A stretch of DNA of 64,000 nucleotides from Streptomyces typhae. Its GTDB lineage: Bacteria > Actinomycetota > Actinomycetes > Streptomycetales > Streptomycetaceae. The position numbers and the translations under genes were made by a program. The stretch covers positions 310,001 through 374,000 of the forward strand of contig NZ_WPNZ01000003.1 in assembly GCF_009755605.1 (NCBI RefSeq). The letters are read 5' to 3'. Shown one piece after another: positions 51,663 through 62,270 of this stretch (positions are counted from its first letter, which is position 1; each line of letters opens with the position of its first letter). Under the pieces are notes generated by a model. That model made no database searches. It saw only the letters and a list, made by a program, of their open reading frames with translations, and was not told the DNA's origin.

Positions 51663-53186
51663 ATGGCGGCCAGCAGTCACCAGGCCGACCCCGAGGCCGC
51701 CGCGCACCCCGGCGCCGACCCCGAGGCGGTGAAACGTCACCGCACCCTGTTCCGCGCGGTCAGACGGCGCCGGAACCCGCCCCTGCGGCGCACCGACATC
51801 ACGGTGACCGACGAGGCGGCGGTGCGCAGGGCGGTGAAGGCGGCCTCGCTCGGCAACGCCATGGAGTGGTTCGACTTCGGCATCTACAGCTATCTGGCCG
51901 TCACCATCGGTCATGTCTTCTTCCCGTCGGGAAACGACACGGCCCAGCTGCTCTCCTCGTTCGCCACCTTCGCCGTGTCGTTCCTGGTGCGGCCGGTCGG
52001 CGGCATGGTGTTCGGCCCGATGGGCGACAAGCTGGGCCGCAAGAAGGTCCTCGCCCTGACGATGATCCTCATGGCGATCGGCACCTTCGCCATCGGCCTC
52101 ATCCCGAGCTACGCCACCATCGGCTTCTGGGCGCCGGTGCTGCTGATCTTCTTCCGCCTGGTGCAGGGCTTCTCCACCGGCGGCGAGTACGGCGGTGCCT
52201 CCACGTTCATCGCCGAGTACGCGCCGGACAAGCGCCGCGGCTTCTTCGGCAGCTTCCTGGAGTTCGGCACGCTCGCCGGTTACGTCGGCGCGGCCGGTCT
52301 GGTCACCATCCTGACCACGCTGCTCGACGACGGCGCCATGGAGGCGTGGGGCTGGCGCATCCCGTTCCTGGTCGCGGGCCCGCTCGGCCTGGTCGGTCTG
52401 TATCTGCGGCTGCGCCTGGACGAGACCCCGGCGTTCCAGAAGCTGGAGGACCAGTCGTACCACTCGGCGACCGAGGCGGCCTCCGCCGTCGAGACGTCCG
52501 CCAAGGGCGACCTCGCGAAGATCTTCCGCGAGTACTGGCCGACGCTGATCCTGTGCATCGCCCTGGTCGGCGCGTACAACATCACCGACTACATGCTCCT
52601 GTCGTACATGCCGACGTATCTCACCGACGAGATGGGCTACGACGACACCCACGGCCTGGTGATCCTCATCGTCACCATGCTGGTCCTGATGCTGGTGATC
52701 AACCGGGTCGGTGTCCTGTCGGACCGCTACGGCCGCAAGCCGCTCCTGATGGCGGGCATGATCGGCTTCTTCGTCCTGTCGGTCCCGGCCTTCCTGCTGA
52801 TCAAGCAGGGCGCCCTGGTCGCCGTCTCCGCGGGCATGCTGATGCTCGGCCTCTCGCTGGTGTGTCTGCTCGGCACGATGTCCGCGACGCTCCCCGCGCT
52901 GTTCCCGACGCCGGTGCGGTACGGCTCGCTCTCGGTCGGCTACAACCTCTCCGCGTCGCTGTTCGGCGGCACGGCGCCGCTGGTCATCACCGCGCTGATC
53001 AGCGTCACGGGCTCCGACATGATGCCCGCGTACTACGCGATGGCGGCCGCGCTCGTCGGCATCGTCGCGGTGGCCTGCCTGAAGGAGACCGCTCAGCAGC
53101 CCCTCAGCGGCTCCCCGCCGTCGGTGGAGAGCAAGGAGGAGGCCGCCGAGCTGGTGGAGGCGCAGGCCACGCTCCCGAAGTTCTGA
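51663..53186 (+). CDS. MFS transporter of the metabolite:H+ symporter (MHS, ProP-like) family
   Basis: The 507-residue protein has a ~60-residue Arg-rich head and 12 helices. The family motif AMEWFDFGIYSYLAVTIG opens helix 1, GDKLGRKKVL is motif A, and RLVQGFSTGGEYGGA and GIFAEYAPDKRRGF-like motifs follow. Known members carry proline/betaine, citrate, alpha-ketoglutarate or shikimate. AAGGA lies 8 nt before the ATG at 51663. Confidence 0.9.
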   Translation: MAASSHQADPEAAAHPGADPEAVKRHRTLFRAVRRRRNPPLRRTDITVTDEAAVRRAVKAASLGNAMEWFDFGIYSYLAVTIGHVFFPSGNDTAQLLSSFATFAVSFLVRPVGGMVFGPMGDKLGRKKVLALTMILMAIGTFAIGLIPSYATIGFWAPVLLIFFRLVQGFSTGGEYGGASTFIAEYAPDKRRGFFGSFLEFGTLAGYVGAAGLVTILTTLLDDGAMEAWGWRIPFLVAGPLGLVGLYLRLRLDETPAFQKLEDQSYHSATEAASAVETSAKGDLAKIFREYWPTLILCIALVGAYNITDYMLLSYMPTYLTDEMGYDDTHGLVILIVTMLVLMLVINRVGVLSDRYGRKPLLMAGMIGFFVLSVPAFLLIKQGALVAVSAGMLMLGLSLVCLLGTMSATLPALFPTPVRYGSLSVGYNLSASLFGGTAPLVITALISVTGSDMMPAYYAMAAALVGIVAVACLKETAQQPLSGSPPSVESKEEAAELVEAQATLPKF

Positions 53187-53233
53187 CTCCCCGGGCAGCC
53201 GCGGCCGGGCGGCCATTACGATGGGCCCGGCAC

Positions 53234-53317
53234 GCGGCCGTGGTGGAACTGGCAGTCACGCTGGGTTTAGGTCCCAGTGGGGTAACTCCCGTGAGGGTTC
53301 GAGTCCCTCCGGCCGCA
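53234..53317 (+). tRNA. tRNA-Leu (anticodon UAG)
   Basis: The acceptor arm GCGGCCG pairs with CGGCCGC at the 3' end. The D-arm, a long type II variable arm (gtggggtaactcccgt) and ggttcgagtcc (T-arm) are present. The anticodon stem ctggg/cccag encloses the loop with TAG at 53268-53270. CCA is not encoded. It reads CUA/CUG codons, so it is not bldA, which is Leu-UAA. Confidence 0.96.
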
Positions 53318-53326
53318 CGACGACAA

Positions 53327-53355
53327 GAAGGGCGCTCCGTACCGGGGCGCCCTTC
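53327..53355 (+). terminator. Terminator after tRNA-Leu
   Basis: Arms gaagggcgc and gcgcccttc flank an 11-nt loop, immediately downstream of the tRNA and before the convergent rdgB gene. Confidence 0.75.
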
Positions 53356-53388
53356 GTCGTCGCGGTGCCGGTCCTGGCCTTCGCCCGC

Positions 53389-53991
53389 TCAGCCGAGCAG
53401 TTCCCGCACCACCGGGGCCAGCGCGCGGAACGCCTTGCCGCGGTGGCTGATCGCGTTCTTCTCCGCCGCCGTCAGCTCGGCGCAGGTACGGGTGTCGCCC
53501 TCAGGCTGGAGGATCGGGTCGTAGCCGAAGCCGCCGGTGCCCGCGGGGGTGTGCCGGAGGGTGCCGAGGAGGCGGCCCTCGACGACCCGCTCGGTGCCGT
53601 CGGGCAGCGCGAGGGCCGCCGCGCACGCGAAGTGGGCACCGCGGTGCGGATCGTCGATGTCACCGAGCTGGGCGAGCAGCAGGTCGAGGTTGGCGCGGTC
53701 GTCGCCGTGCCGGCCCGCCCAGCGCGCGGAGAAGATGCCGGGGGCGCCGCCGAGCACGTCGACACACAGGCCCGAGTCGTCGGCGACGGCGGGCAGACCG
53801 GTGGCCTGAGCGAGCGCGTGCGCCTTGAGCAGGGCGTTCTCGGCGAAGGTGACCCCGGTCTCCTTGACGTCGGGGACCTCGGGGTAGGCGTCGGCGCCGA
53901 CGAGCTCGTGGTCGAGTCCGGCGTCGGCGAGGATCGCCTTCAGCTCGGTGAGCTTGCCGGCGTTACGGGTGGCGAGGATGAGGCGGGTCAT
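53389..53991 (-). CDS. rdgB: Non-canonical purine NTP pyrophosphatase (RdgB/HAM1)
   Basis: The 200-residue protein has ILATRNAGKLTEL (SHR/TRN motif), VADDSGLCVDVLGGAPGIFSARWAG, GGFGYDPI and ISHRGKAFRAL. Known: hydrolyses dITP/XTP to keep deaminated purines out of DNA. The neighbourhood (rph next door) is the standard Streptomyces order. Confidence 0.96.
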   Translation of the reverse strand: MTRLILATRNAGKLTELKAILADAGLDHELVGADAYPEVPDVKETGVTFAENALLKAHALAQATGLPAVADDSGLCVDVLGGAPGIFSARWAGRHGDDRANLDLLLAQLGDIDDPHRGAHFACAAALALPDGTERVVEGRLLGTLRHTPAGTGGFGYDPILQPEGDTRTCAELTAAEKNAISHRGKAFRALAPVVRELLG

Positions 53992-54102
53992 GGGACCAGT
54001 ATTCCGCCTGGTCCCGCCCCGCCGGTGTCCTGCCTGCCGGCACCCGCCGGGGCGTGCCTGGCGGCGTCCCGTCGGCGTGACAGGGGTCCGGGTCCCGGGT
54101 GG

Positions 54103-54498
54103 TCAGTCGGTGCAGACCTTGGTCAGCTCCTTGGCCGCGTCGACGGCCGGGCTGAGGTCGGGGGTCTTGTCGCCGCCGTCGGAGGCCGCGCGGACGTTGT
54201 CGACGGCCTTCTCCAGATGGTCGATGGCCTTGTCGACGTCGGCGTCGTCGGACTTGTCGCGGATCTCGTCGAGGTTGTCCTCGATGTCGTCGAGCGACTT
54301 GTCCGCCTTCGACGGGTTCATGGCGGCGTCCTGGGCCGCCTCCTGCATCTCGTCGACGTTGTCGTGGATGGCGTCGGCCGTCTTGACGCAGTCGACGGCC
54401 TTGTCGACGGGGTCGCAGCCCACGAGGCCGACGCCCGCCGGAACGGCGATCAGAGCGGTGATGATGGCGGTAGCGGTACGGCGGTGGCGCGCGGCCAT
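54103..54498 (-). CDS. Small lipoprotein (unknown)
   Basis: The 131-residue precursor has a signal peptide with lipobox VGLVGC and a polar, helical Asp/Lys-rich body (DIEDNLDEIRDKSDDADVDKAIDHL) containing three further Cys, two of them near the ends (CVKTADA, KVCTD). GGGAGGG precedes the ATG at 54498. No family recognised. Between rdgB and rph; gap 54499-54723 shows no gene. Confidence 0.78.
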   Translation of the reverse strand: MAARHRRTATAIITALIAVPAGVGLVGCDPVDKAVDCVKTADAIHDNVDEMQEAAQDAAMNPSKADKSLDDIEDNLDEIRDKSDDADVDKAIDHLEKAVDNVRAASDGGDKTPDLSPAVDAAKELTKVCTD

Positions 54499-54723
54499 GC
54501 GTGATTCCCTCCCCGGTGCGGGCGGGCGTACGGCTTGGCCCGTACGCCCGCATCGGTAAGAACGCCCGTCCGGGCCCCGAAGGTTGCTTCCCTTGCTCAC
54601 AGCAACCAACCGCAAGTGGCCCGTACCGCGTGCCACTTGGCCGCTTCGGTCTCCTCGGCCGCGTCGCTCGCCCTGGCCGCTTCGCTCTCCATGGCCCGCG
54701 TCGCGCCGCTCGGCAGCCGCGCC

Positions 54724-55455
54724 CTACTTGACCGCTTCGAGCGCCTCACGCTGGAGCGCCGCGAGCTGCGTGCAGCCGCCGACCGCGAGGTCGAGCAGCG
54801 CGTCGAGCTCCGCGCGGTCGAACGGCTCGGCCTCGGCCGTGCCCTGCACCTCGACGAAGCGGCCGTCGCCGGTGCACACGACGTTCATGTCGGTGTCGGC
54901 CTTCACGTCCTCCTCGTACGCGAGGTCGAGCAGCGGCACGCCGCCGACGATGCCGACGGAGACGGCGCTGACGGTGCCGGTGAGCGGCTTGCGGCCGGCC
55001 TTGACCAGCTTCCTGCCCTGGGCCCAGGCGACGGCGTCGGCGAGGGCGACGTACGCGCCGGTGATGGCCGCGGTGCGGGTGCCGCCGTCGGCCTGGAGGA
55101 CGTCGCAGTCCAGGACGATGGTGTTCTCGCCGAGGGCCTTGTAGTCGATGACGGCGCGCAGGCTGCGGCCGATCAGGCGGGAGATCTCGTGCGTACGGCC
55201 ACCGATCTTGCCGCGTACGGACTCGCGGTCGCCGCGGGTGTTGGTGGAGCGCGGCAGCATCGAGTACTCGGCGGTGACCCACCCCTCGCCGCTGCCCTTG
55301 CGCCAGCGGGGCACGCCCTCCGTGACGGATGCCGTGCAGAAGACCTTGGTGTCGCCGAAGGAGACGAGGACGGAGCCCTCTGCGTGCTTGCTCCAGCCAC
55401 GCTCAATGGTGACCGGGCGGAGTTGTTCGGGAGTACGGCCGTCGAATCGAGACAT
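54724..55455 (-). CDS. rph: Ribonuclease PH
   Basis: The 243-residue phosphorolytic exonuclease has [33 protein letters not shown] (phosphate-binding Arg), [14 protein letters not shown] and [14 protein letters not shown]. Known: trims tRNA 3' ends. It precedes the PTS genes in the same order as in S. coelicolor (SCO2904), as recalled. Confidence 0.96.
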   Translation of the reverse strand: MSRFDGRTPEQLRPVTIERGWSKHAEGSVLVSFGDTKVFCTASVTEGVPRWRKGSGEGWVTAEYSMLPRSTNTRGDRESVRGKIGGRTHEISRLIGRSLRAVIDYKALGENTIVLDCDVLQADGGTRTAAITGAYVALADAVAWAQGRKLVKAGRKPLTGTVSAVSVGIVGGVPLLDLAYEEDVKADTDMNVVCTGDGRFVEVQGTAEAEPFDRAELDALLDLAVGGCTQLAALQREALEAVK

Positions 55456-55560
55456 GGCGTCGAGCCTAGCCTGGCGGTGATCCTGGCCTTCCCGCAGACA
55501 GTGGAAGCCCGTCCGGCGATCGAGGACGAGCGCGCGGCGCGATCGACGGCGCCACTAGCG

Positions 55561-55597
55561 CGAGGGCCCCGTTCCGGCAGTCGGAACGGGGCCCTCG
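55561..55597. terminator. Strong hairpin between nagF and rph
   Basis: A 16-bp perfect arm (cgagggccccgttccg) with a 5-nt loop, downstream of nagF on the minus strand. Part of the 55456-55620 gap, which holds no gene. Confidence 0.85.
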
Positions 55598-55620
55598 TAC
55601 GTCGCTCGGCCGGCGCCTCG

Positions 55621-55854
55621 TCACATGAGGTCTTCGATGTCCGCGGCGATCGGGTCGGCGTCCGTGCCGATGACGACCTGGATCGCGGTGCCCATCTTGA
55701 CGACGCCGTGCGCGCCCGCGGCCTTCAGGGCCGCCTCGTCGACCAGGCCCGGGTCCTTGACCTCCGTGCGGAGGCGGGTGATGCAGCCCTCGACCTCTTC
55801 GATGTTGTCGATGCCGCCGAGCCCGGCAACGATCTTCTCAGCCTTGCTGGCCAT
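55621..55854 (-). CDS. nagF: PTS EIIB component for N-acetylglucosamine (NagF)
   Basis: The 77-residue EIIB domain has IVAGLGGIDNIEEVEGCITRLR with the phosphorylated Cys, and ends IEDLM. AGGGAG precedes the ATG. Known in S. coelicolor: NagF passes phosphate from EIIA(Crr) to GlcNAc carried by NagE2. It is divergent from nagE1, with a DasR-type operator in the shared gap. Confidence 0.93.
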   Translation of the reverse strand: MASKAEKIVAGLGGIDNIEEVEGCITRLRTEVKDPGLVDEAALKAAGAHGVVKMGTAIQVVIGTDADPIAADIEDLM

Positions 55855-56018
55855 GGTGTTTCTCCCTGCTCTGAAAAGGACGCGGCCACGACACCGTAGG
55901 TCCGCTTTGTCACGGTAACGCACGGTTGGCCCATCTTCGCGGGCGGTCACAGCATGTACACCCCATCATGACGATCAAGGTGCGGCCCTTTGTGGGGGTT
56001 GCCGTATACCCGTCCGCA

Positions 56019-56034
56019 ACTGGTCTACACCAGT
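56019..56034. promoter_or_regulatory. DasR operator (dre) between nagF and nagE1
   Basis: actggtctacaccagt matches the dre consensus ACTGGTCTAGACCACT at 14 of 16 positions, and is 44 nt before the nagE1 start. Known: DasR represses GlcNAc PTS genes until glucosamine-6-phosphate is present. Confidence 0.9.
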
Positions 56035-56077
56035 TTTCGACGACCGCCAAACCCGCCTTGTTCCGGGAGGAACGCCG

Positions 56078-57391
56078 ATGAGTTCCGCTGCCGCCGAGGT
56101 TCCGCAGAAGAGATGGTGGAACGGCCTTTTCCAGGGCCTTCAGAAGATGGGCCGCAGCCTTCAGCTGCCCATCGCGGTCCTGCCCGCCGCCGGCATCCTG
56201 AACCGGCTCGGCCAGCCGGACGTCTTCGGGGACGACGGCCTGGGCTGGACCAATGTGGCCAAGGTCTTCGCGGCGGCGGGCGGCGCCCTGCTCGACTCCT
56301 CGCTCGGCCTGCCCCTGCTGTTCTGCGTCGGTGTCGCGATCGGCATGGCGAAGAAGGCGGACGGCTCCACCGCCCTCGCCGCGGTGGCGGGCTTCCTCGT
56401 CTACTACGCGGTGCTGCGTGCCTTCCCCGAGGACTGCCCGGCGGGCGCGGAATTCGCCGGGGCCGGTATGTGGAGCGGGGTGTGTGTAGCCGAGGACGGC
56501 ACCCCGGCGCAGGCCGCGTACCAGAATCCAGGCGTCTTCGGCGGCATCGTCATGGGTCTGCTCGCCGCCTGGCTCTGGCAGCGCTACCACCGGGTGAAGC
56601 TGGTCGACTGGCTGGGCTTCTTCAACGGCAGGCGGCTCGTCCCCATCATCATGGCGTTCGTCGGCCTGGTCTTCGCGGGCCTGTGCGTCTGGGTCTGGCC
56701 GCCCATCGGTGACGGCCTCACCAGCTTCTCCAAGTGGCTGGTGGACCTCGGCTGGCTGGGCTCGGGGATCTTCGGCGTGGCCAACAGGGCGCTGCTCACC
56801 GTGGGCCTGCACCAGTTCCTGAACACCTTCGTCTGGTTCCAGTTCGGGGACTACACCAAGGCGGACGGCACGGTCGTGCACGGCGACATCAACCGCTTCC
56901 TGGCCGGGGACCCCACGGCCGGGCAGTTCACCTCGGGCTTCTTCCCGATCATGATGTTCGCGCTGCCCGCCGCGGCCCTGGCGATCACCCACGCGGCCCG
57001 CCCGGAGCGCCGCAAGGTGGTCGGCGGCATGATGCTCTCGGTCGGCCTGACCTCGTTCGTCACCGGCATCACCGAGCCGATCGAGTACTCCTTCCTGTTC
57101 ATCGCGCCCGCCCTGTTCGCGATCCACGCGGTCCTCACCGGTGTCTCCATGGCGGTGACCTGGGCACTCGGCGTCAAGGACGGCTTCAGCTTCTCCGCGG
57201 GCCTGATCGACTACGTCATCAACTGGAGTCTGGCCACAAAGCCTTGGTTGATCATCCCAATCGGCCTCGCCTTTGCGGTGGTTTACTACTTCTTGTTCCT
57301 ATTCGTGATCAAGAAGTTCGACCTGGCCACCCCGGGACGCGAACCGGAAGATGTGGCCGAGGAGTTGGACAAGGAGCAGACCAAGGCATAG
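56078..57391 (+). CDS. nagE1: PTS EIIC component (NagE1)
   Basis: The 437-residue EIIC membrane domain has LQLPIAVLPAAGILNRLGQ, DWLGFFNGRRLVPIIMAF and VTGITEPIEYSF (substrate-binding Glu), with about ten helices. A ~15-residue extra loop (CVAEDGTPAQA, with Cys) distinguishes it from its neighbour. GGGAGG precedes the ATG. Known: glucose/GlcNAc family channel, companion of NagE2 and NagF. Confidence 0.92.
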   Translation: MSSAAAEVPQKRWWNGLFQGLQKMGRSLQLPIAVLPAAGILNRLGQPDVFGDDGLGWTNVAKVFAAAGGALLDSSLGLPLLFCVGVAIGMAKKADGSTALAAVAGFLVYYAVLRAFPEDCPAGAEFAGAGMWSGVCVAEDGTPAQAAYQNPGVFGGIVMGLLAAWLWQRYHRVKLVDWLGFFNGRRLVPIIMAFVGLVFAGLCVWVWPPIGDGLTSFSKWLVDLGWLGSGIFGVANRALLTVGLHQFLNTFVWFQFGDYTKADGTVVHGDINRFLAGDPTAGQFTSGFFPIMMFALPAAALAITHAARPERRKVVGGMMLSVGLTSFVTGITEPIEYSFLFIAPALFAIHAVLTGVSMAVTWALGVKDGFSFSAGLIDYVINWSLATKPWLIIPIGLAFAVVYYFLFLFVIKKFDLATPGREPEDVAEELDKEQTKA

Positions 57392-57541
57392 ACCGGGGCC
57401 CCGCCCCGGAAGCGGAACCTCCGCGATACCCTTCGAGAGGCCCTCGGACCCCATGGTCCGGGGGCTTTTCGACGTACTTGGGGCGTTATGGCCGACCCCA
57501 CAGGAATCACGGGTTCCTTATGTCGCCTTGACCGTGTTACA

Positions 57542-57574
57542 ACAGGTCTACACCACTCAGTGGTGTAGACCACC
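57542..57574. promoter_or_regulatory. Two DasR operators as one perfect palindrome upstream of nagE2
   Basis: ggtctacaccact and agtggtgtagacc are perfect 13-bp inverted arms with one base between them (57545-57571). Each arm is a dre-like site. A -35-like TTGACC lies at about 57529. Position: about 60 nt before the nagE2 start. Confidence 0.9.
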
Positions 57575-57632
57575 TGGCTGCTGTCACCCCCACCTCTGTC
57601 CCCCTTGGCAGCGCCCGCACATGGAGGAAGTC

Positions 57633-58883
57633 ATGAGTACCGCCACCACCTCGGCGGCGCCCGCAAAGAAGCGGGGCTCCGGTCTGTTGCAGGGCCTGCA
57701 GAAAGTGGGCCGCAGCCTGCAGCTGCCCATCGCGGTGCTGCCCGCGGCGGGCATCCTGCTGCGTCTGGGCCAGGACGACGTCTTCGGCAAGGACGGTCTC
57801 GGCTGGGGCAAGGTCGCCACGGTCTTCGCCACCGCCGGTGACGCGGTGTTCGCCAACATGCCGCTGCTGTTCTGCATCGGTGTGGCGATCGGCTTCGCGA
57901 AGAAGGCGGACGGCTCCACGGCCCTCGCCGCCCTCGTCGGCTTCCTCGTGTACAAGAACGTCCTGACCGCGTTCCCGGTCACCGAGGCGAAGATCACCAA
58001 GGGTGCCGACGTCGCCGCCACGTACAACGACCCCAAGGTCTTCGGCGGCATCATCATGGGCCTGATATCCGCCGTGGTCTGGCAGCGGTTCCACCGCACC
58101 AAGCTGGTGGACTGGCTCGGCTTCTTCAACGGCCGCCGTCTGGTGCCGATCATCATGGCCTTCATCGGCACCGCCATGGGCGTGCTGTTCGGCCTGGCCT
58201 GGGGCCCGGTGGGCGACGCCATCACCAGCTTCGGCGAGTGGATGACCGACCTCGGCTCGATCGGCGCCGGCATCTTCGGCGTGGTCAACCGCGCGCTGCT
58301 CCCGGTCGGCATGCACCAGTTCGTGAACACCGTCGCCTGGCAGGAGATCGGCTCCTTCACGGACTCCGCGGGCACCATGTGGCACGGCGACATCCAGCGC
58401 TTCATGCACGGTGACCCGACCGCGGGCCAGTTCATGTCCGGCTTCTTCCCGATCATGATGTTCGCGCTGCCCGCCGTCGCGCTCGCCATCACGCACACCG
58501 CACGCCCCGAGCGCCGCAAGGTCGTCGGCGGCATGATGATGTCCCTCGCGCTGACCTCGTTCGTCACCGGCATCACCGAGCCGATCGAGTTCGCGTTCAT
58601 GTTCATCGCCCCGGCGCTGTACGTGATCCACGCGATCCTCACCGCCGTCGCGATGACGCTGACCTGGGCGCTCGGCGTGCACCACGGCTTCACCTTCTCC
58701 GCCGGTGCGATCGACTACGTCCTGAACTGGAAGTTCGCCGAGAAGCCCTGGATGATCATCCCGATCGGCCTGGTGTTCGCCGCGGTCTACTACGTGGTCT
58801 TCCGTTTCGCGATCGTCAAGTTCAACATCCCCACCCCGGGCCGCGAGCCCGAGGAGGAGGTCGAGGACCTCACCAAGGCGTGA
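57633..58883 (+). CDS. nagE2: PTS EIIC component, N-acetylglucosamine (NagE2)
   Basis: The 416-residue protein is the main GlcNAc EIIC of Streptomyces by comparison. It has LQLPIAVLPAAGILLRLGQDDVF, DWLGFFNGRRLVPIIMAF, VTGITEPIEFAF and a C-terminal GREPEEEVEDLTKA. GGAGGAAG precedes the ATG at 57633. It is highly similar to nagE1, indicating tandem duplication. It has its own DasR operators and a strong terminator. Confidence 0.94.
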   Translation: MSTATTSAAPAKKRGSGLLQGLQKVGRSLQLPIAVLPAAGILLRLGQDDVFGKDGLGWGKVATVFATAGDAVFANMPLLFCIGVAIGFAKKADGSTALAALVGFLVYKNVLTAFPVTEAKITKGADVAATYNDPKVFGGIIMGLISAVVWQRFHRTKLVDWLGFFNGRRLVPIIMAFIGTAMGVLFGLAWGPVGDAITSFGEWMTDLGSIGAGIFGVVNRALLPVGMHQFVNTVAWQEIGSFTDSAGTMWHGDIQRFMHGDPTAGQFMSGFFPIMMFALPAVALAITHTARPERRKVVGGMMMSLALTSFVTGITEPIEFAFMFIAPALYVIHAILTAVAMTLTWALGVHHGFTFSAGAIDYVLNWKFAEKPWMIIPIGLVFAAVYYVVFRFAIVKFNIPTPGREPEEEVEDLTKA

Positions 58884-58900
58884 GCCTCACCCCGGCACCA

Positions 58901-58942
58901 TGACGTGGGCCCCGGAACCGTGCGGTTCCGGGGCCCACGTCA
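58901..58942. terminator. Perfect 20-bp-arm terminator after nagE2
   Basis: tgacgtgggccccggaaccg, a 2-nt loop and its exact complement. Transcripts from both sides (nagE2 and the convergent MBL gene) could end here. Confidence 0.9.
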
Positions 58943-58989
58943 TCGTACGGCGACGCCTTCGCGGCTCGAACGGGGACGGCGACGGCGCC

Positions 58990-59742
58990 TCAGAGTTCGT
59001 ACGAGAGTCCGGGGACCGCCAGCTCCGTCGGGCCCGTGAAGACCGCGCGGGCGTCCGCGAGGTTGACCTGTGGGTCCGTCCACGGCGGGATGTGGGTGAG
59101 GACGAGGCGGCGCGCGCCCGCGCGGTGGGCGGTCTCGCCGGCCTCGCGGCCGTTGAGGTGCAGCGCCGGGATGTTCTCCTTGCCGTGCGTGAACGCGGCC
59201 TCGCACAGGAACAGATCGGTGTCGGCGGCCAGTTCGTCCAGGGCCTCGCACACGCCGGTGTCCCCGGAGTACGTCAGCGACCGGTCGCCGTGCTCGACGC
59301 GGATGCCGTACGCCTCGACGGGGTGGCACACCTTCTCCGTGCGCACCGAGAACGGGCCGATGTCGAAGGCGCCGGGCTTGACCGTGTGGAAGTCGAAGAC
59401 CTCGCTCATCGACGACGCGGAGGGAGTGTCGGCGTACGCCGTGGTCAGGCGCTGCTCGGTGCCCTCGGGGCCGTACACGGGGATGGGCGCGCAGCGGCCG
59501 CCCTCGTGCCGGTAGTAGCGGGCCACGAAGTACGCGCACATGTCGATGCAGTGGTCGGCGTGCAGATGGCTGAGGAAGATCGCGTCGAGGTCGTAGAGAC
59601 CGATGTGTCGCTGCAGCTCGCCCAGGGCACCGTTGCCCATGTCGAGCAGCAGCCGGAAGCCGTCGGCCTCGACGAGGTAGCTCGAGCAGGCCGAGTCCGC
59701 GGACGGAAACGAGCCCGAGCAGCCGACGACGGTGAGCTTCAT
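58990..59742 (-). CDS. MBL-fold metallo-hydrolase (RNase Z/PhnP-like group)
   Basis: The 250-residue protein has LTVVGCSGSFP at the start, the zinc motif LSHLHADHCIDM (HxHxDH), then SYSGDTG-like LTYSGDTGVCEALDELA and LVLTHIPPWTD. Group includes RNase Z-like and cyclic phosphodiesterases; the substrate is unknown. It lies in the standard order next to nagE2. Confidence 0.9.
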   Translation of the reverse strand: MKLTVVGCSGSFPSADSACSSYLVEADGFRLLLDMGNGALGELQRHIGLYDLDAIFLSHLHADHCIDMCAYFVARYYRHEGGRCAPIPVYGPEGTEQRLTTAYADTPSASSMSEVFDFHTVKPGAFDIGPFSVRTEKVCHPVEAYGIRVEHGDRSLTYSGDTGVCEALDELAADTDLFLCEAAFTHGKENIPALHLNGREAGETAHRAGARRLVLTHIPPWTDPQVNLADARAVFTGPTELAVPGLSYEL

Positions 59743-59936
59743 AGAGCTGGAACCTCCACGCTGGCGGTCGGGGGAATCGGGGGGCGTGCGGTTCGTCGAG
59801 CGTAAGGCGCGAAACCTCGGCTCGCTCCTCCGTCGCGTGCCGTTGTGGGCGAACTCACCTGCGGTGTCACCGGTTCGGGCGCCCCCGGTGGGGGCGGGGC
59901 GGCCGGGGCCGCGGAGCCGCCGGTACCGTCAGTGGT

Positions 59937-60383
59937 ATGGACACGTCGTGGTGGCTCGCGCTCGCCGCTGTGGTGCTGCTCGCCCTCGTGGTCACCCTCG
60001 TCGACGGGTGGGCGCGGTCGGGGCGGCCCGCCCGGGGGCGGCGGCGCCCGCCGTCCGGCCCGCGGCCGCGGGCCGGGGAGATCTGGTGGGCCCAGGTGCC
60101 CTACGAGGACGGGGACGGGAGCAAGGACCGGCCCTGTCTCGTGCTCGGTGCCCGCAAGGGGCGAGTGCGCGTCGCCAAGATCACCAGTAGGTACCGGGAC
60201 GGGCGGGACGGGGTGATCCCGTTGCCGCCCGGGAGCGTGGGGGACGCGCGGGGGCGGGCCGCCTTCCTGGAGACGGACGAGCTGAGGGAGGTGCCGGTGC
60301 GGGACTTCCGGCGCCGGGCCGGGGTCGTGGATCCCGCGCTGTGGGACCAGGTGCGGCACCTGGGGCGGCACCTGGGGCGGTAG
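59937..60383 (+). CDS. Membrane-anchored PemK/MazF-fold protein
   Basis: The 148-residue protein has an N-terminal hydrophobic helix (WWLALAAVVLLALVVTLVDGW), a basic linker, then the PemK/MazF fold: GEIWWAQVPYEDGDGSKDRPCLVLG and VAKITSRYRDGRDGVIPLP. Known of the fold: ribosome-independent mRNA interferases, usually with an antitoxin gene upstream; none is present. The start lies 7 nt after TACCGT, a leaderless geometry. It may be a domesticated or non-toxic member. Confidence 0.85.
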   Translation: MDTSWWLALAAVVLLALVVTLVDGWARSGRPARGRRRPPSGPRPRAGEIWWAQVPYEDGDGSKDRPCLVLGARKGRVRVAKITSRYRDGRDGVIPLPPGSVGDARGRAAFLETDELREVPVRDFRRRAGVVDPALWDQVRHLGRHLGR

Positions 60384-60597
60384 GTCCTCGCCCCGTCCCC
60401 GGACGCCTCACCTCGTCCCCGGACGCCTCGCCTCGTCCTCGAACGCCGGACGGGCCGAGACCTCGCCGGCGCGGCGAAGGGCTGGGGCCGGGCGGCGGTC
60501 GAGGCGCGGGGCCCGGGGGCCGGGGCCGTGCCCCGGCATCGGCGAAGGCGCGGGACTGGGGGCTCCCATCCGGGCTGCGCCCGGAGTTCAAGCCGGG
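60384..60597. repeat. Repeats in the gap before cysM
   Basis: Three ~20-bp copies of cctcgtccccggacgcctc-like units run head to tail (60394-60455). The last merges with the dispersed cctcgtcctcgaacgccgga element also present at 42551. No gene seen in this 214-bp gap. Confidence 0.7.
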
Positions 60598-62126
<1,529 letters not shown>

Positions 62127-62270
62127 GCGGTCATCGTAACGATTCCCGGACCGGGACCCGGAGTGTGATCTCGTATACCGGACGGATCCCTCTCGAACCC
62201 TGGACATGGCTCGGTACGGGCAACCGGGCGGGAGGCCCTCCCCGCCTCCGGCCCGGCGGCGGACACGTCT

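Noticed and set aside
53234..53317. bldA tRNA
   Set aside because: The anticodon is UAG, not UAA.
59739..60371. Minus-strand 210-codon frame opposite the PemK-like gene
   Set aside because: Pro/Arg-rich, no motifs, and the plus-strand frame has a clear PemK/MazF core.
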